From NCBI RefSeq assembly GCF_038066715.1, contig NZ_JBBUKT010000003.1, positions 310,001-374,000 on the forward strand: DNA of 64,000 nucleotides. Reading direction: 5' to 3'. The notes under the pieces were generated by a model, which worked only from the letters and a program-made list of their open reading frames with translations, was not told the origin of the DNA and made no database searches. Source of the stretch: Luteolibacter sp. Y139. Its GTDB lineage: Bacteria > Verrucomicrobiota > Verrucomicrobiia > Verrucomicrobiales > Akkermansiaceae. A program made the translations under genes and the position numbers. Position 1 is the first letter of the stretch. The number at the start of each line of letters is the position of its first letter. Below, piece after piece: positions 53,352-63,726 of this stretch.

Positions 53352-54935
53352 ATGACACGCCGGTGGTTGATGGTTCGCGGAATCGTTTTCGCCTACGGAT
53401 CTTTGGTAGCACAGATCGTTTACTCCTTTGCGTCGATCCCGCTCGCCCTCTCCTACCTGTCCACAGCGGAATTCGGAATGTTTGGTGTCATCTCCACCAT
53501 CAGCTCATATTTGATGATGAGCGAACTTGGGTTAACCGAATCATTCACGCGCCATTTGTTTGATTGCAAGGACGGCAAGGATCCTCATCGCTATGGGAGA
53601 TTGTTCGCCGCCGGCTTGTTGGCTCTAGGTATCGTATCGATATTCATCCTTGTCGGCGGACTTATTGCCGCTTGGTTCGCACCACCTCTACTAAACATTC
53701 CCAATGAGTTGCGGCGGGAATTCTTGATAGTGATGGTCAGCCAATCGGTGCTGGCAGCCATTACCATGGCAACTCGGATGATTGGGGCTCCATTGCTTCT
53801 TCACCATCGCCAAGATCTTAGCCAGATCGCCCAAGCCGGGCTCTTCATTATCTACTACGTGGTTTTGCATCTGGCGTTCCGTGCCCACTGGGGCATTTAT
53901 GCGCTCATTGCCAATCAAGTGGCAGGTCTACTCTGGTTCCTGCCTTTCAACGCGCTGATGTGCCGACGTCTCGGCTTTTTCCCTGAACGAGCCACTTTCA
54001 ACATGCCATCTCGCGAGGAGTGGTCGGAGGTCTGGAAGTACTCGATGAATACATTCCTGATTCAACTCGGCGGGACTGTCCTGATGGGCCTGCCTCAACT
54101 ACTGATTTCATCGTTGGTGGGATTGCACGCGGCGGGGTTGTGGACAGTTTGTACCCGGGTCTTTGGCGTACTCCGCCAAGTTGCTTTCCGCCCCTTCTCC
54201 ATCGCAGTTCCCATGCTGCTCGAATATTACGTTCGCGGCGATGTTTCACTCGCTGTGCGCCGCTGGATTCATGTATCGCAGCTGGTGGTCGCTACCTCCG
54301 GTTTTATCTTCGCGGTGGCAGCGGCAAACAATCCTCGATTCGTGGAACTCTGGACAGGAGTAGGCTCAGAATGGAAGGCCCCGACGATGCACATCTTCAT
54401 CGCGTTCTTCTTTCTTTGTTTCACCGCTGCAGGAACACCCTACGGCGTCATCGGATTTCAGAAAAATTTCGGGATCTCCGGATTCATTCCCATCTTGCAA
54501 GCTTTGGTAGTAGGTGTGATCGCCCATTTGATTGCTGCCCGCACCGGAAGTATGGGGATTATCATTCTCTCCTCTGTCGGCTACCTATTCGGGATGACAT
54601 TCTTCGGAATGCGCCACCTCGCAAAAACCACCGGGGAGGATGGCTCCAAACTCTTCTTCCAGGCCATAGGCCGCCCCTTTCTCGCGACACCGATCGTATT
54701 GATTGTCGCTCTAGCCTTTGCGGAGTGGATGCAGGCCATCCCAGGTTATCCGGGGCTGGTCCTTTCTTCCATCTTGGCCAGCATGATCGGTCTTCCCCTG
54801 ATGGGCTATCTAGGGGTTTCCTCCGAAGTGCGTGGAGAACTCTTCTTGCTCATTCTCAAACCTCTCCGCCGCCTGAGCCGGATCGTTCACAAGCCCGATG
54901 CGGCGGATCGAGTCGCCGAATCAAATGCGGACTAA
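53352..54935 (+). CDS. Polysaccharide flippase (Wzx/MATE-like)
   Basis: A 527-residue integral membrane protein with about twelve to fourteen helices and an N-terminal RGIVFAYGSLVAQIVYSFASIPLALSYL-like opening typical of polysaccharide transporters. It would flip undecaprenyl-linked repeat units across the inner membrane. The ATG at 53352 is preferred to a TTG at 53346. Its stop overlaps the next start (TAATG). Confidence 0.85.
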   Translation: MTRRWLMVRGIVFAYGSLVAQIVYSFASIPLALSYLSTAEFGMFGVISTISSYLMMSELGLTESFTRHLFDCKDGKDPHRYGRLFAAGLLALGIVSIFILVGGLIAAWFAPPLLNIPNELRREFLIVMVSQSVLAAITMATRMIGAPLLLHHRQDLSQIAQAGLFIIYYVVLHLAFRAHWGIYALIANQVAGLLWFLPFNALMCRRLGFFPERATFNMPSREEWSEVWKYSMNTFLIQLGGTVLMGLPQLLISSLVGLHAAGLWTVCTRVFGVLRQVAFRPFSIAVPMLLEYYVRGDVSLAVRRWIHVSQLVVATSGFIFAVAAANNPRFVELWTGVGSEWKAPTMHIFIAFFFLCFTAAGTPYGVIGFQKNFGISGFIPILQALVVGVIAHLIAARTGSMGIIILSSVGYLFGMTFFGMRHLAKTTGEDGSKLFFQAIGRPFLATPIVLIVALAFAEWMQAIPGYPGLVLSSILASMIGLPLMGYLGVSSEVRGELFLLILKPLRRLSRIVHKPDAADRVAESNAD

Positions 54936-56128
54936 TGAACACTGCCTCTCCAGCAACCGGTGACGCGGGTATTCGGAGAGTGGCTCTCTGTATAGAATGC
55001 CCGCTTGCGCAGCATGGCGGCGTTGAGGTACTTGTTCGGGCTCTTCTTCCTGGACTGAGCCGCGAATTCCGAGTCTTCTTGGTCTCCCAAGATGATGCCG
55101 TCAGTTTGGAAAAGTCGGAAGAGGCGAAGGATATAGAAGGACACTTTTTCTGGAATCCCGCAGATCATTCGCGCGAACAAATCGATGGATTAATCGCATG
55201 GGGGCAGGAACAGAAGATCGAGCTGTTTCATTTCCATCATGGTGGCACCTATGGCTGGAATTCCCGTTCTTGGACCCGTTGCCCAATCACGGAAGTTTCT
55301 CGCACCGGTTTTCGCTGCGTAAGCACGAACCATGGGGCATTTGGCTTCTGGCTGTTCGTTGGTATCCAACGGTCCTTGCTCTACCGACTCGCCGCAATGT
55401 GTCTCTGCTGGCCCGCAAAGATCCGGCAGGTCGCATCCGTCGATTGGGAGGCAACGGTCTCCCAACACGACTATCATGCCGTACGCCGGTGGTTTTTCCC
55501 TCTTTGTGACCGCTTCCGTCAGATCTACCATTCCATCCTCGATGAAGCCACGCTGCCACATCTGCCTAAGCGGCAGATCGTGCTTTGTTTGGGTACCGTC
55601 GGTCTTCGCAAGGGCCAGCCAATTCTCGCCGAGGCCTTCGGTCTGATTGCAGCGAAACATCCCGAGTGGCGATTGGTCATCGCCGGCCGTCATGCAAATG
55701 ACGGAGCACCGGAAGCACTTTTCGCGGCGGTCGAGAGATATGGTATCGCCGACCAGGTCGAAGTCCTCTCCGATGTTTCAGATTCTCTCGCACGCCAACT
55801 CCTTGCTGAGGCAGCGGTCTTCGGCATGCCTTCGCTAGCAGAAGGGCTCGGCCTTTCCCTTCAGGAAGCGCTTTACGGTCGCGCCGCTTGCGTCGGCTCA
55901 CAAGTGGGAGGGATTCCCGATCTTATTCTAAATGAAGAAACCGGCCTGCTAGTTCCTCCAAACGATCCTTCCGCACTCGCCGATGCGCTAGACCGTGTGA
56001 TGACCGACGTCTCTCTCCGAGAGCGACTCGGTGAAGCGGGCCGAAAGCACGTGATCAATCACAACATGACCCGCGAGGGAATGATCGCCCGCCACTCAGC
56101 TCTCTATCTCGACTCCTCGCTCACGTGA
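54935..56128 (+). CDS. GT4-family glycosyltransferase
   Basis: A 397-residue glycosyltransferase with GT-B fold. N-terminal CPLAQHGGVEVLVRALLPGL; C-terminal nucleotide-sugar domain with VGLRKGQPILAEAF and the E-x7-E motif EGLGLSLQEAL, then VGGIPDLI and GLLVPPNDPSALADAL. It starts in the TAATG overlap with the flippase gene and overlaps the next gene by GTGA. The sugar is unknown. Confidence 0.9.
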   Translation: MNTASPATGDAGIRRVALCIECPLAQHGGVEVLVRALLPGLSREFRVFLVSQDDAVSLEKSEEAKDIEGHFFWNPADHSREQIDGLIAWGQEQKIELFHFHHGGTYGWNSRSWTRCPITEVSRTGFRCVSTNHGAFGFWLFVGIQRSLLYRLAAMCLCWPAKIRQVASVDWEATVSQHDYHAVRRWFFPLCDRFRQIYHSILDEATLPHLPKRQIVLCLGTVGLRKGQPILAEAFGLIAAKHPEWRLVIAGRHANDGAPEALFAAVERYGIADQVEVLSDVSDSLARQLLAEAAVFGMPSLAEGLGLSLQEALYGRAACVGSQVGGIPDLILNEETGLLVPPNDPSALADALDRVMTDVSLRERLGEAGRKHVINHNMTREGMIARHSALYLDSSLT

Positions 56129-57282
56129 GTTCGACCCGTTCGAGAATCGCCGTCGCTTGCCCGATCCGCAGTGTGTGTGACCATCACGCCAAGGTCTTCG
56201 GCGAGCAGGGCCGACTACAGGGGCACTATCTTGGCACTCGACGTGGTGCCGATGGAATTCCGAAATCCCTGACACACCTGTTGCCGCTTGTCGGAGCGAT
56301 TTCTTATGCCGTTGCACGTCCCTTCCCGAACTACGGGGAAGCCGCAAAGGTGGCCTGCTTTCCGCTTTTCGATGCTTGGGCGAAGCATCGCATCCCCGCC
56401 GGTACAGCCGTACTTTCCAGCTATGGATATGCTGTCGAGTGCTTCCGCAAGGCGCGTGCAACAGGGGCCTTCACCCTTTTGGACGGTGGCAATAGCCACT
56501 TCTCCCATTACTGGAAAGTGGTGAGCGACGAACATGCTCGCTGGGGCTGTGATCTACCACCGTTTCCCCGTGCTTGGTACGAACGCGGTCTCCGCTCGCT
56601 CGAAGTCACCGACTGGGTCTTCAGCCCGAGTTCTTACGTTACACGCTCTTTCATTGAAGAGGGCTTTTCTCCTGATCGTGTCCTTCATCTGCCATATCCC
56701 GTCCATCTAGGCCACTTCTCATCCGAACCGCAGAACAAGCTTCCCGCTTCACCGCTCCGTGTCATCTGTACCGGCGGAGTGAGTTTGCGAAAAGGATTTC
56801 CCTACCTCCTTGAAGCCCTCCGTCTGATCCGAAAAGAACGGGATGCCATCCTGATGCTCACAGACAGCGTCCACCCGTCCATGCGTTCCGTTCTCGCAAA
56901 ATATAGTGACGTCCCCATCGACTGGGCACCCATGTTGCCGCACACCGAACTCGCGGCGCGGCTCAAGTCGGCTCATGTCTTCGCGCTGCTTTCAGTCGAG
57001 GAGGGGCTAGCCCGGACCGCTCTTGAAGCAATCGCATGCGGTGTGCCAGCCGTCTTAACGCCTAACACCGGCGCTTCCGATTTTATCGAAGCGGGTGTGA
57101 ATGGTGAGATAGTGCCGATCCGCGACGCAGTCGCTGCTGCTGAGGCGATCGTGAAATGCCACGAACGTCGTAATGCAAATGGTATCACTGTCATCGAGGG
57201 TCTCGCCGAAAATCTCTCCTTTGATCGCTTCCGTGAACGTTTGCTGGGCCACCTCGCAACCATCGATCTGGCGCATTCATGA
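56125..57282 (+). CDS. GT4-family glycosyltransferase
   Basis: A 385-residue GT-B glycosyltransferase: TGGVSLRKGFPYLLEAL, VEEGLARTALEAIACGVPAV and NTGASDFIEAGVNGEIVP are the C-terminal donor-binding blocks. It starts with GTG overlapping the previous stop and overlaps the next gene by ATGA, so translation is coupled through three genes. Confidence 0.9.
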   Translation: MSSTRSRIAVACPIRSVCDHHAKVFGEQGRLQGHYLGTRRGADGIPKSLTHLLPLVGAISYAVARPFPNYGEAAKVACFPLFDAWAKHRIPAGTAVLSSYGYAVECFRKARATGAFTLLDGGNSHFSHYWKVVSDEHARWGCDLPPFPRAWYERGLRSLEVTDWVFSPSSYVTRSFIEEGFSPDRVLHLPYPVHLGHFSSEPQNKLPASPLRVICTGGVSLRKGFPYLLEALRLIRKERDAILMLTDSVHPSMRSVLAKYSDVPIDWAPMLPHTELAARLKSAHVFALLSVEEGLARTALEAIACGVPAVLTPNTGASDFIEAGVNGEIVPIRDAVAAAEAIVKCHERRNANGITVIEGLAENLSFDRFRERLLGHLATIDLAHS

Positions 57283-57845
57283 AATCTGTCGCCCTTGGCA
57301 TCATTCGCAAAGCGGCTTCCTTTGCTGCACATCGCCGCGGCTGCGAACTGGGCACCGGTGTGATCCTCAATGGATTTCCATACATCCGCCGCCGCGGTAG
57401 CGGTCGTATAATCATCGGCGACGGCGTCACCCTCAATACTGCCCGCTGGGCCAATTGGCTAAATACAGGTGCCTCGATGACGCTCAATGTAGAGGACGGA
57501 GCAGTCCTCGAACTCAAGCGCGGGTGTGGTGTATCGGCTTCTCAAATCATCGCGAACGTCGGCATCGAAATCGGTGAAGACGCACTCATCGGTGCTGGCT
57601 GCCTATTATGCGACTCGGATATGCATGAGGTTCCTCTAGGCTCTTCCAAGTCAGTGGCCATGAAACCCATCAAGATCGGCGCTCGAGCATTCGTTGGAGC
57701 ACGCACCATAGTCCTGAAGGGCGTGACCATTGGCGAAGGGTCAGTGATTGGTGCTGGCTCAGTGGTGACACGCGATATTCCGGCGGGGGTGATGGCGGGA
57801 GGCAATCCGGCCAAAGTGATGCGCACGCTCACAGTCAATCTTTGA
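57279..57845 (+). CDS. Hexapeptide-repeat (left-handed beta-helix) acyltransferase
   Basis: A 188-residue acetyltransferase of the serine-acetyltransferase/WbbJ type: repeated [LIV]-G-x-x hexads (IIIGDGVTLN; VGIEIGEDALIGAGCLLCDSD), the CDSDMHE block, and the closing GSVIGAGSVVTRDIPAGVMAGGNPA. It probably O-acetylates a sugar on the polysaccharide. Confidence 0.92.
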   Translation: MKSVALGIIRKAASFAAHRRGCELGTGVILNGFPYIRRRGSGRIIIGDGVTLNTARWANWLNTGASMTLNVEDGAVLELKRGCGVSASQIIANVGIEIGEDALIGAGCLLCDSDMHEVPLGSSKSVAMKPIKIGARAFVGARTIVLKGVTIGEGSVIGAGSVVTRDIPAGVMAGGNPAKVMRTLTVNL

Positions 57846-57873
57846 ACTTACCCAACCACTTGCTACTACATCC

Positions 57874-58614
57874 ATGTCCTTCGATCGAGCTCTAAAGGGT
57901 CCTTGGATTGGCCACTCATTCAGATCACTACTGGCGGGTCTGCGGCATGATGCCTTTTACTCGCTTCTCAATCGCAATGTTTCCGGTCTGGAGGATCTCG
58001 GCGACTCGGCAAACGGCTGCAATTGGACAATTCTGACAACGGATCTCAATGCCGATAGCGTCATCTACAGCGCCGGCGTAGGTCGCGACATCTCCTTCGA
58101 GCACGCACTCGCCAATCGTTTCAGCGCGACGATCCAGTTGATTGACCCTTCCCCTACAGGCCAAGCGACGATGAGCTTGGCCCCAAATCAACGCCCGGAA
58201 TTCATCTTCCATCCCGTCGCCCTAGCCGGAAAGCCGGGTTTCCTTGATCTCGGCGAGCCGAGCAATCCGGAAGAGGGTTCCTGGATGTCCATGGATGGCA
58301 CGGTTCAATCAAACAATGCGCACCAAGCAATGATCCAAGTACCTTGCGTAACCGTCAGCGATCTGATGAAGCAACTTGGCCATCGCTCAATCGACCTACT
58401 CAAGATCGACATCGAAGGAGCCGAGTATGCGGTCCTTGAATCACTACTCGAGGAAAAGGTGCCTGTCCGCCAGATTGCTGTGGAATTTCACAACGGCATC
58501 CTTCCTGGAATTCCTCGCAGTCTGACGATCAACTTGTTGTTCCGTCTCTTCCGCGATGGCTACCGGCTTGTTTACAAGGGTGGCAATAACCACACTTTGG
58601 TGAAGGCGTCCTAA
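57874..58614 (+). CDS. FkbM-family methyltransferase
   Basis: A 246-residue protein with FkbM features: VIYSAGVGRDISFEHALA as SAM motif I, LIDPSPTGQATM, and LLKIDIEGAEYAVLESLL as the characteristic downstream block, with VEFHNG following. Such enzymes often O-methylate sugars in surface polysaccharides. Confidence 0.88.
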   Translation: MSFDRALKGPWIGHSFRSLLAGLRHDAFYSLLNRNVSGLEDLGDSANGCNWTILTTDLNADSVIYSAGVGRDISFEHALANRFSATIQLIDPSPTGQATMSLAPNQRPEFIFHPVALAGKPGFLDLGEPSNPEEGSWMSMDGTVQSNNAHQAMIQVPCVTVSDLMKQLGHRSIDLLKIDIEGAEYAVLESLLEEKVPVRQIAVEFHNGILPGIPRSLTINLLFRLFRDGYRLVYKGGNNHTLVKAS

Positions 58615-58646
58615 GTAAGCTTAACGGGCCGTCAATCCTGCCCCGC

Positions 58647-59816
58647 ATGCCAGCCGAAGCGACTATCCGCATCGCCATTCTTGCTGACTTTCCTTGGAGC
58701 GCACTGGACGGTAGCGCGACCGGGCGAGGCGGAGGCCAAGGATGCACGTGGCTACCACAACTCGCCGAGAGCTTCGCCCGCTTTCCGGAATTTGATATTC
58801 ATTGGATTCGACTCGATCGAAAAAACGGCAAGCGTGAGACAGTCCGTAAGTTCGGACAGACATTTCATCGCTTGCCTGCCGTTTCGATGAGCGCGGATCT
58901 CGCAGCAGGAAACTGGCCCACCCGCTTCATTCTGCGTCGCCAAATGCGCCAGTTGAAACCGGACATTGTTCATGCATGGGGCACCGAGTTGATCTACCCG
59001 GCGGCGTTACGCGATTTTCGCGGACCCACCATTTTGTCAATGCAAGGTGTCCTAACGGAGTACCAGCGAATTGGCGGACTTCCGAATGATTGGCGATGGC
59101 GTAAGATGGTGGCCCGAGAACCCGAGATGATTCGATCCGCCACTGTGGTTACCTCCGAGTCGGAATGGGGCATCTCAAAGGTCCAGGAGATTGACCCCAA
59201 TGCCAATTGTCACCTCGTCGAGTATGGTGTGCACCCGCGATTTTACGAGATCCCTTGGAAGCCAGATCCCAAGAATCCATATGCTCTCTACGTTGGAGGC
59301 TGCGGCACGCGAAAAGGTTTTGATGTTCTGCTAGACGCGCTTGCACGCGTCCAAGACCGGAATTGGGAATTGCGACTGGCGGGCGACGATTCCATGAACG
59401 AGGAAATCATTACGAGAGGACTGCCAGGTGTTCGCTGCCTCGGATTGCTATCATGGGAGGCGATGCAAACAGAACTCCAAGGCGCATGGGTTTCCATATT
59501 GCCTACCCGAGGCGACACGAGCCCGAACTCCGTGAAAGAAGCACGCGTGATCGGTTTACCTGTGATTACTACCAAGCATGGAGGACAGGCTGGTTACATC
59601 CATGATGGAGTGAACGGACGCATTGTCGATCCTTTGGACACAGTGAACTTGGCGGTGGCCATGGAAGACGTCATGTCATCCATCCAACGCGTCCGTGAAC
59701 TCGGCGCAGGCCGTCACCGAGAGGATCGCGAATATCTCCGCCCCGAGCGAACCGCGGACGGTTTCGCTGCAATCTACCGGCACCTCTCCAACCTTCCTTC
59801 ACAAACTCCTCGATGA
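58647..59816 (+). CDS. GT4-family glycosyltransferase
   Basis: A 389-residue GT-B enzyme: YVGGCGTRKGFDVLLDAL and RGDTSPNSVKEARVIGLPVITTKHGGQAGYI hold the donor-binding and E-x7-E-like positions. It overlaps the next gene by ATGA. Sugar specificity is not evident. Confidence 0.9.
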   Translation: MPAEATIRIAILADFPWSALDGSATGRGGGQGCTWLPQLAESFARFPEFDIHWIRLDRKNGKRETVRKFGQTFHRLPAVSMSADLAAGNWPTRFILRRQMRQLKPDIVHAWGTELIYPAALRDFRGPTILSMQGVLTEYQRIGGLPNDWRWRKMVAREPEMIRSATVVTSESEWGISKVQEIDPNANCHLVEYGVHPRFYEIPWKPDPKNPYALYVGGCGTRKGFDVLLDALARVQDRNWELRLAGDDSMNEEIITRGLPGVRCLGLLSWEAMQTELQGAWVSILPTRGDTSPNSVKEARVIGLPVITTKHGGQAGYIHDGVNGRIVDPLDTVNLAVAMEDVMSSIQRVRELGAGRHREDREYLRPERTADGFAAIYRHLSNLPSQTPR

Positions 59817-60607
59817 AAAAGTCTGCTCTTAGGAAAGCCGTAGGTAGTGCCTTGCCCATCCCGCTACGGGGGTTTCTGGGGCGCTGGTACGTGTGGTCTT
59901 ACGAACGTACAGTCCGGCCGGTGCTTGGTCTAATCTTCGACCTGCGCGGAGGACGCTTTAAAGTCGACGGATGTGAAATCGAAGTTCCCAAAGACCTCAC
60001 CACCCGAACCTATCGTGGCTGCTTCATGACCGGAGACTACGAAGCGGAAGAACGAGAACTTATCCGGCGCTTTCTACGTCCCGAGGACACAGTGCTGGAA
60101 CTCGGTGCCTGCATTGGTGCCGTATCCTGCGTCACCAACAGCCTACTTGCCGACAAAAGCCGGCATATCGTGCTTGAAGGAAATCCAAAGTTGATTCCAA
60201 CCCTTGAACGCAATCGCGAAATCAATGGCGCTGGCTTCACAGTGCTCAATCGTGCGGCAAGTTTGGAGGAAACAGTCACCTTCTACCTGCACGACGAATT
60301 CATCGTGGGGGGCACCGCCCAACGGAAAAGCAAGCATCCGGTCACGGTTCCAGGAAGCAGCCTTGAAGATCTCGACCGGGAATTTGGCCATTTTACCACC
60401 CTCATCATGGACATCGAGGGAGGTGAAGCGGATGTAATTCCTCCTTCGATCGAGTTCCTTTCAAAGTGTCGTCTGGTCATTTGGGAGACCCATGACTGGG
60501 CCTGCGGTAAGGAAAAGACCGACGAATGTCGACGAGTCCTCTCTGCTGCCGGATTGAAATACGAAGCGACAGCCGATGCCACGGAAGCGTGGATTCGTCC
60601 CGAATAG
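59813..60607 (+). CDS. FkbM-family methyltransferase
   Basis: A 264-residue FkbM-type protein: VLELGACIGAVSCVTNSLL (SAM motif I), HIVLEGNPKLIPTLERN and TLIMDIEGGEADVIP (the I-D-I/M-E-G block). Its start overlaps the GT4 gene stop. Confidence 0.88.
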   Translation: MKKSALRKAVGSALPIPLRGFLGRWYVWSYERTVRPVLGLIFDLRGGRFKVDGCEIEVPKDLTTRTYRGCFMTGDYEAEERELIRRFLRPEDTVLELGACIGAVSCVTNSLLADKSRHIVLEGNPKLIPTLERNREINGAGFTVLNRAASLEETVTFYLHDEFIVGGTAQRKSKHPVTVPGSSLEDLDREFGHFTTLIMDIEGGEADVIPPSIEFLSKCRLVIWETHDWACGKEKTDECRRVLSAAGLKYEATADATEAWIRPE

Positions 60608-60627
60608 AATTCGGTCACGCCGGGATC

Positions 60628-61722
60628 ATGGCTTCTTTCCGCGCATTGGCCTTTCAAGGTCTTAAACTCGTTGATCGCGCGGCTGCCAGCATGCCGTCCT
60701 GCGGCCCCTTCAGACCGCTCCGCGGCACCTTCTCCGCCGTGCAATGCCTCCGCGAAGGACGGCTTCGTGGTCATATACTCCACGAGGACCAATCGCGCGG
60801 CCCATGCCCTCCAGCCAGTATCACCGAACGTTCCCGCCTAAAACAAAACGATCATCAACCGTGGCCGGTCTTCTGGACAGTCGCAGAGAACGCCCGCTTG
60901 ACCGGTGGGATTCGGCTCTGGCGCGATGCTTGCGATCGCTACTGCACCGAGGCAAATTACTATTTGCAGGGTCGGCGACGGTTGAGCGAAGACAAATTAC
61001 TCGCCCACATGTTACCGCAAAAGTCTCGGCATTTGACAGGAGCATGGACTTCAATCGCTTCAAATTGGGGCGACGGGCGAAACTATTTTCATTGGATCAC
61101 CGACAACCTGACTCGTCTTTTCGTCCGCGAATCACTGCCTGAATCAGCCCGAGTGTTGCTTCCCATTTCGACTTCTCCCTATATAAGGGAGACTCTGGAA
61201 ATTCTCGGTATCGCCGAATTGTGTGAAAGCCCGCGAGAAACCAACCTGTGCGTTGAACGCTTCTACTTCTGCTCACCGGTCGCGATGAGTGGCGTTTGGA
61301 ATCCGCTTGGCTTTGACTGGCTGCGCAAGAGCTTCTCGCCATGCTTTGGCGCAGTGGGCAGTGGCCCTGCTGTCTTTCTCACGCGCCGTGGTAGCAATCG
61401 CATCCCGGCATTCTTGGAGACGATCGAGGCGCTCTTTCGGAAAGCTGGCTTTAAGATCTTGGATTGTGGCAAGCTAACCGTCCGAGAGCAAATCTCCGCC
61501 GTTAGCGCCGCACCTGCTATAGCAGGAATCCACGGGGCCGCGATGACCAATATCTTGTGGGCTTCACCTACCACTCCTGTTCTCGAGGTTTTCGAGCCTT
61601 CATATTTGAACGCCTGTTACGAGCAAATCGCCTTTCAGGGCGGCCTTCGATATGCGGCCACTTGCGAAATTGGCTCAGCGCTTGAAGCGAGTGTCGGCAG
61701 ATGGCTTCGAAACTACGTTTGA
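60628..61722 (+). CDS. GT61 (DUF563)-like glycosyltransferase
   Basis: A 364-residue protein matching the GT61/DUF563 family: NYFHWITDNLTRLFV in the middle, VFLTRRGSNRIP, and the C-terminal GIHGAAMTNILWASPTTPVLEVF block. These enzymes transfer pentoses or hexosamines; with a UDP-xylose-type synthase in the first block, a xylosyl role is possible but unproven. The ATG at 60628 follows the previous gene closely. Confidence 0.86.
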   Translation: MASFRALAFQGLKLVDRAAASMPSCGPFRPLRGTFSAVQCLREGRLRGHILHEDQSRGPCPPASITERSRLKQNDHQPWPVFWTVAENARLTGGIRLWRDACDRYCTEANYYLQGRRRLSEDKLLAHMLPQKSRHLTGAWTSIASNWGDGRNYFHWITDNLTRLFVRESLPESARVLLPISTSPYIRETLEILGIAELCESPRETNLCVERFYFCSPVAMSGVWNPLGFDWLRKSFSPCFGAVGSGPAVFLTRRGSNRIPAFLETIEALFRKAGFKILDCGKLTVREQISAVSAAPAIAGIHGAAMTNILWASPTTPVLEVFEPSYLNACYEQIAFQGGLRYAATCEIGSALEASVGRWLRNYV

Positions 61723-61740
61723 CTGGGCCGGAATCGGAAA

Positions 61741-62715
61741 TTGATCGCTCCCTATCCCATCGTGGAGGAAGAAGCCAACGGCTGTCTTAGCAGCCTGCCC
61801 CGTCGTTCAACTACTCGAGCAATGGAGCTAGCAACCACCTTGGTGCATAAAGGCGCGATGGACATCGGTGTCCATGCCGTGCGCACGTTTGCAAAGCATT
61901 TTCGCGGGAATTACCGCCTGGAAATTCATACCGATGGTTCACCAGATGCGACCGATGAGGTAACATTACTTCACGCCGCCAATGGCTTGGAAGCCCGCAT
62001 CATCCGTCCTTCGGATCGTCGACCACTTCTTGACGAACGACTCGCTGATTTTCCAAGAACGCGAGCATTGATGGACGGTATTGGCTACTTCGCTAAAATG
62101 GAACTGCCGATGGCAGCGATGGGGCCCTATCTCTATTTCGACTCCGACATTGTCTGGCTTCGCCCAGTGACAAATCTCAAACCTCCCAAGGCCCCTAACG
62201 CATTCTCGACCGAATCGTGGTCTTGGTACAATGGTGTCGCCAATGACCACCTATGGACAGCCGCGAAGACGCCACGACGCGTGAACTCCGGCTTCTATTA
62301 CCTCGGAGAGCCCTTTCCTTTCCAGCGCATGGAGGAGATGCTTGAACGCGGAATGTTCGACCCCACAATTCGCTACAACACGGATCAAGAGATCATGGCC
62401 TACTTGTTCTGTAGTATGAATCTCTATCACCCGGACGATCTAAAACGAAGCCGGGTACGAAAGACTTACGATTTAGGCACCCTTGCCAGTGCTGCTTTGC
62501 ACTTCCCGGGCCAGATGTGGCGCAGCCACATGGATCAGATAGAAGCTCTGGAGTCTGCGCCGCCCAAATCTGCAGTTGCCATTCGTTACCAAGATCCCGT
62601 ACCCCTGACCGAGCTGGAGCTCTTCCGCATGAGAATGAACGTGAGGCTCTCGGATTCCCCGACCCTCGGCAGGTTGATCAACCGGCTCCGGGCAATACGC
62701 CAGAAATTCGCATGA
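61741..62715 (+). CDS. Putative glycosyltransferase (GT-A-like, DxD motif)
   Basis: A 324-residue protein of uncertain family. A GT-A-like fold is suggested by YLYFDSDIVWLRPV (D-S-D at about residue 140), followed by NSGFYYLGE and NTDQEIMAYLF, as in glycosyltransferases of the GT8 style. The start is TTG at 61741; an internal ATG at 61822 is possible. The role in the locus is inferred from position. Confidence 0.72.
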   Translation: MIAPYPIVEEEANGCLSSLPRRSTTRAMELATTLVHKGAMDIGVHAVRTFAKHFRGNYRLEIHTDGSPDATDEVTLLHAANGLEARIIRPSDRRPLLDERLADFPRTRALMDGIGYFAKMELPMAAMGPYLYFDSDIVWLRPVTNLKPPKAPNAFSTESWSWYNGVANDHLWTAAKTPRRVNSGFYYLGEPFPFQRMEEMLERGMFDPTIRYNTDQEIMAYLFCSMNLYHPDDLKRSRVRKTYDLGTLASAALHFPGQMWRSHMDQIEALESAPPKSAVAIRYQDPVPLTELELFRMRMNVRLSDSPTLGRLINRLRAIRQKFA

Positions 62716-62795
62716 TCAAATGCTGCCCTGAACGAAAGCTCCTTCATTCCAATTGAGAAGCTCTCTACGATTGATCCTCAAATCCTCAAAATTTC

Positions 62796-63644
62796 ATGAA
62801 AGAGTTTCTCCGGCGCGTCGCCGAACTTTTGGTTTCGAATGAAACGCTGTGGACGCCAGTTCGCAAAACCTTAGTGCGAGGAAGCCAGTTCCTGTGTGCG
62901 ATGCGAGAGAGTTATGAGGCGGACCGAGTGGTCGCGGAAACCCCAGCATTGCGCAACGCTCTCGCAGCCCGCTTGGTAGTCGCTGGACCTTTCCAAGGTA
63001 TGAAGTATGGAAACACGGAAGCGCGGTGCAGCACGCTTTATCCGAAGCTTCTAGGCACCTATGAAAACGAATTGGCTGCCGAAGTTGACGCAGCCATCGC
63101 GAAACGTCACGCCATCGTCGTCGATGTCGGTGCCGCTGATGGTTACTACGCGGTCGGATTCGCCTACCGCAACCCCGATGCAAAGATTATCGCTTTCGAG
63201 CAGGATCCGCGCGCTCAAGTGGAACTTGAAAAGCTTGCAGCACTCAACGGCGTGAGTGACCGGATCGACGTTCGCGGCCACTGTGGTCCTGGCGACATCC
63301 AAGGCTTAAGCGGGAAAAGCGGACTCGTTATCGTCGACTGCGAAGGCTTTGAGGACAAAATCTTGAGTGAGGAAAACATCCGTCACCTGCGTGGCTGGGA
63401 CTTCATCATCGAAACTCACGACGGCTTTTCGCCAGAAGTCACCAAACGTCTAGAAGCTCGATTCGCGGGAACGCATGAAGTCCGCCAAATTGACGCGATT
63501 CATGACTATGACAAACTCGATCATGTTGAGGTTCCGTTATTGAAGGGATTGCCGCGCCGCGCTGCGGACAAGGTTGTCGCCGAAGGACGAGAGCATGCCT
63601 GCCTGCGTTGGCTGTGCTGCACGCCACGCATGGGCAACAAATGA
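62796..63644 (+). CDS. SAM-dependent methyltransferase, FkbM-like
   Basis: A 282-residue protein with SAM motif I VVDVGAADGYYAVGFA (about 109-124), IIAFEQDPRAQVELEKL, and LVIVDCEGFEDKIL at the position of the FkbM I-D-x-E-G block. Likely an O-methyltransferase of the polysaccharide locus, but more distant from typical FkbM than its neighbours. Confidence 0.8.
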   Translation: MKEFLRRVAELLVSNETLWTPVRKTLVRGSQFLCAMRESYEADRVVAETPALRNALAARLVVAGPFQGMKYGNTEARCSTLYPKLLGTYENELAAEVDAAIAKRHAIVVDVGAADGYYAVGFAYRNPDAKIIAFEQDPRAQVELEKLAALNGVSDRIDVRGHCGPGDIQGLSGKSGLVIVDCEGFEDKILSEENIRHLRGWDFIIETHDGFSPEVTKRLEARFAGTHEVRQIDAIHDYDKLDHVEVPLLKGLPRRAADKVVAEGREHACLRWLCCTPRMGNK

Positions 63645-63726
63645 TGGGAGCAGAGAAATTTAGGACGCGCATCTCCATCAATTCTCTCATCAAGAGCTAC
63701 CCATAAGACCTCAATCCACTACTGGA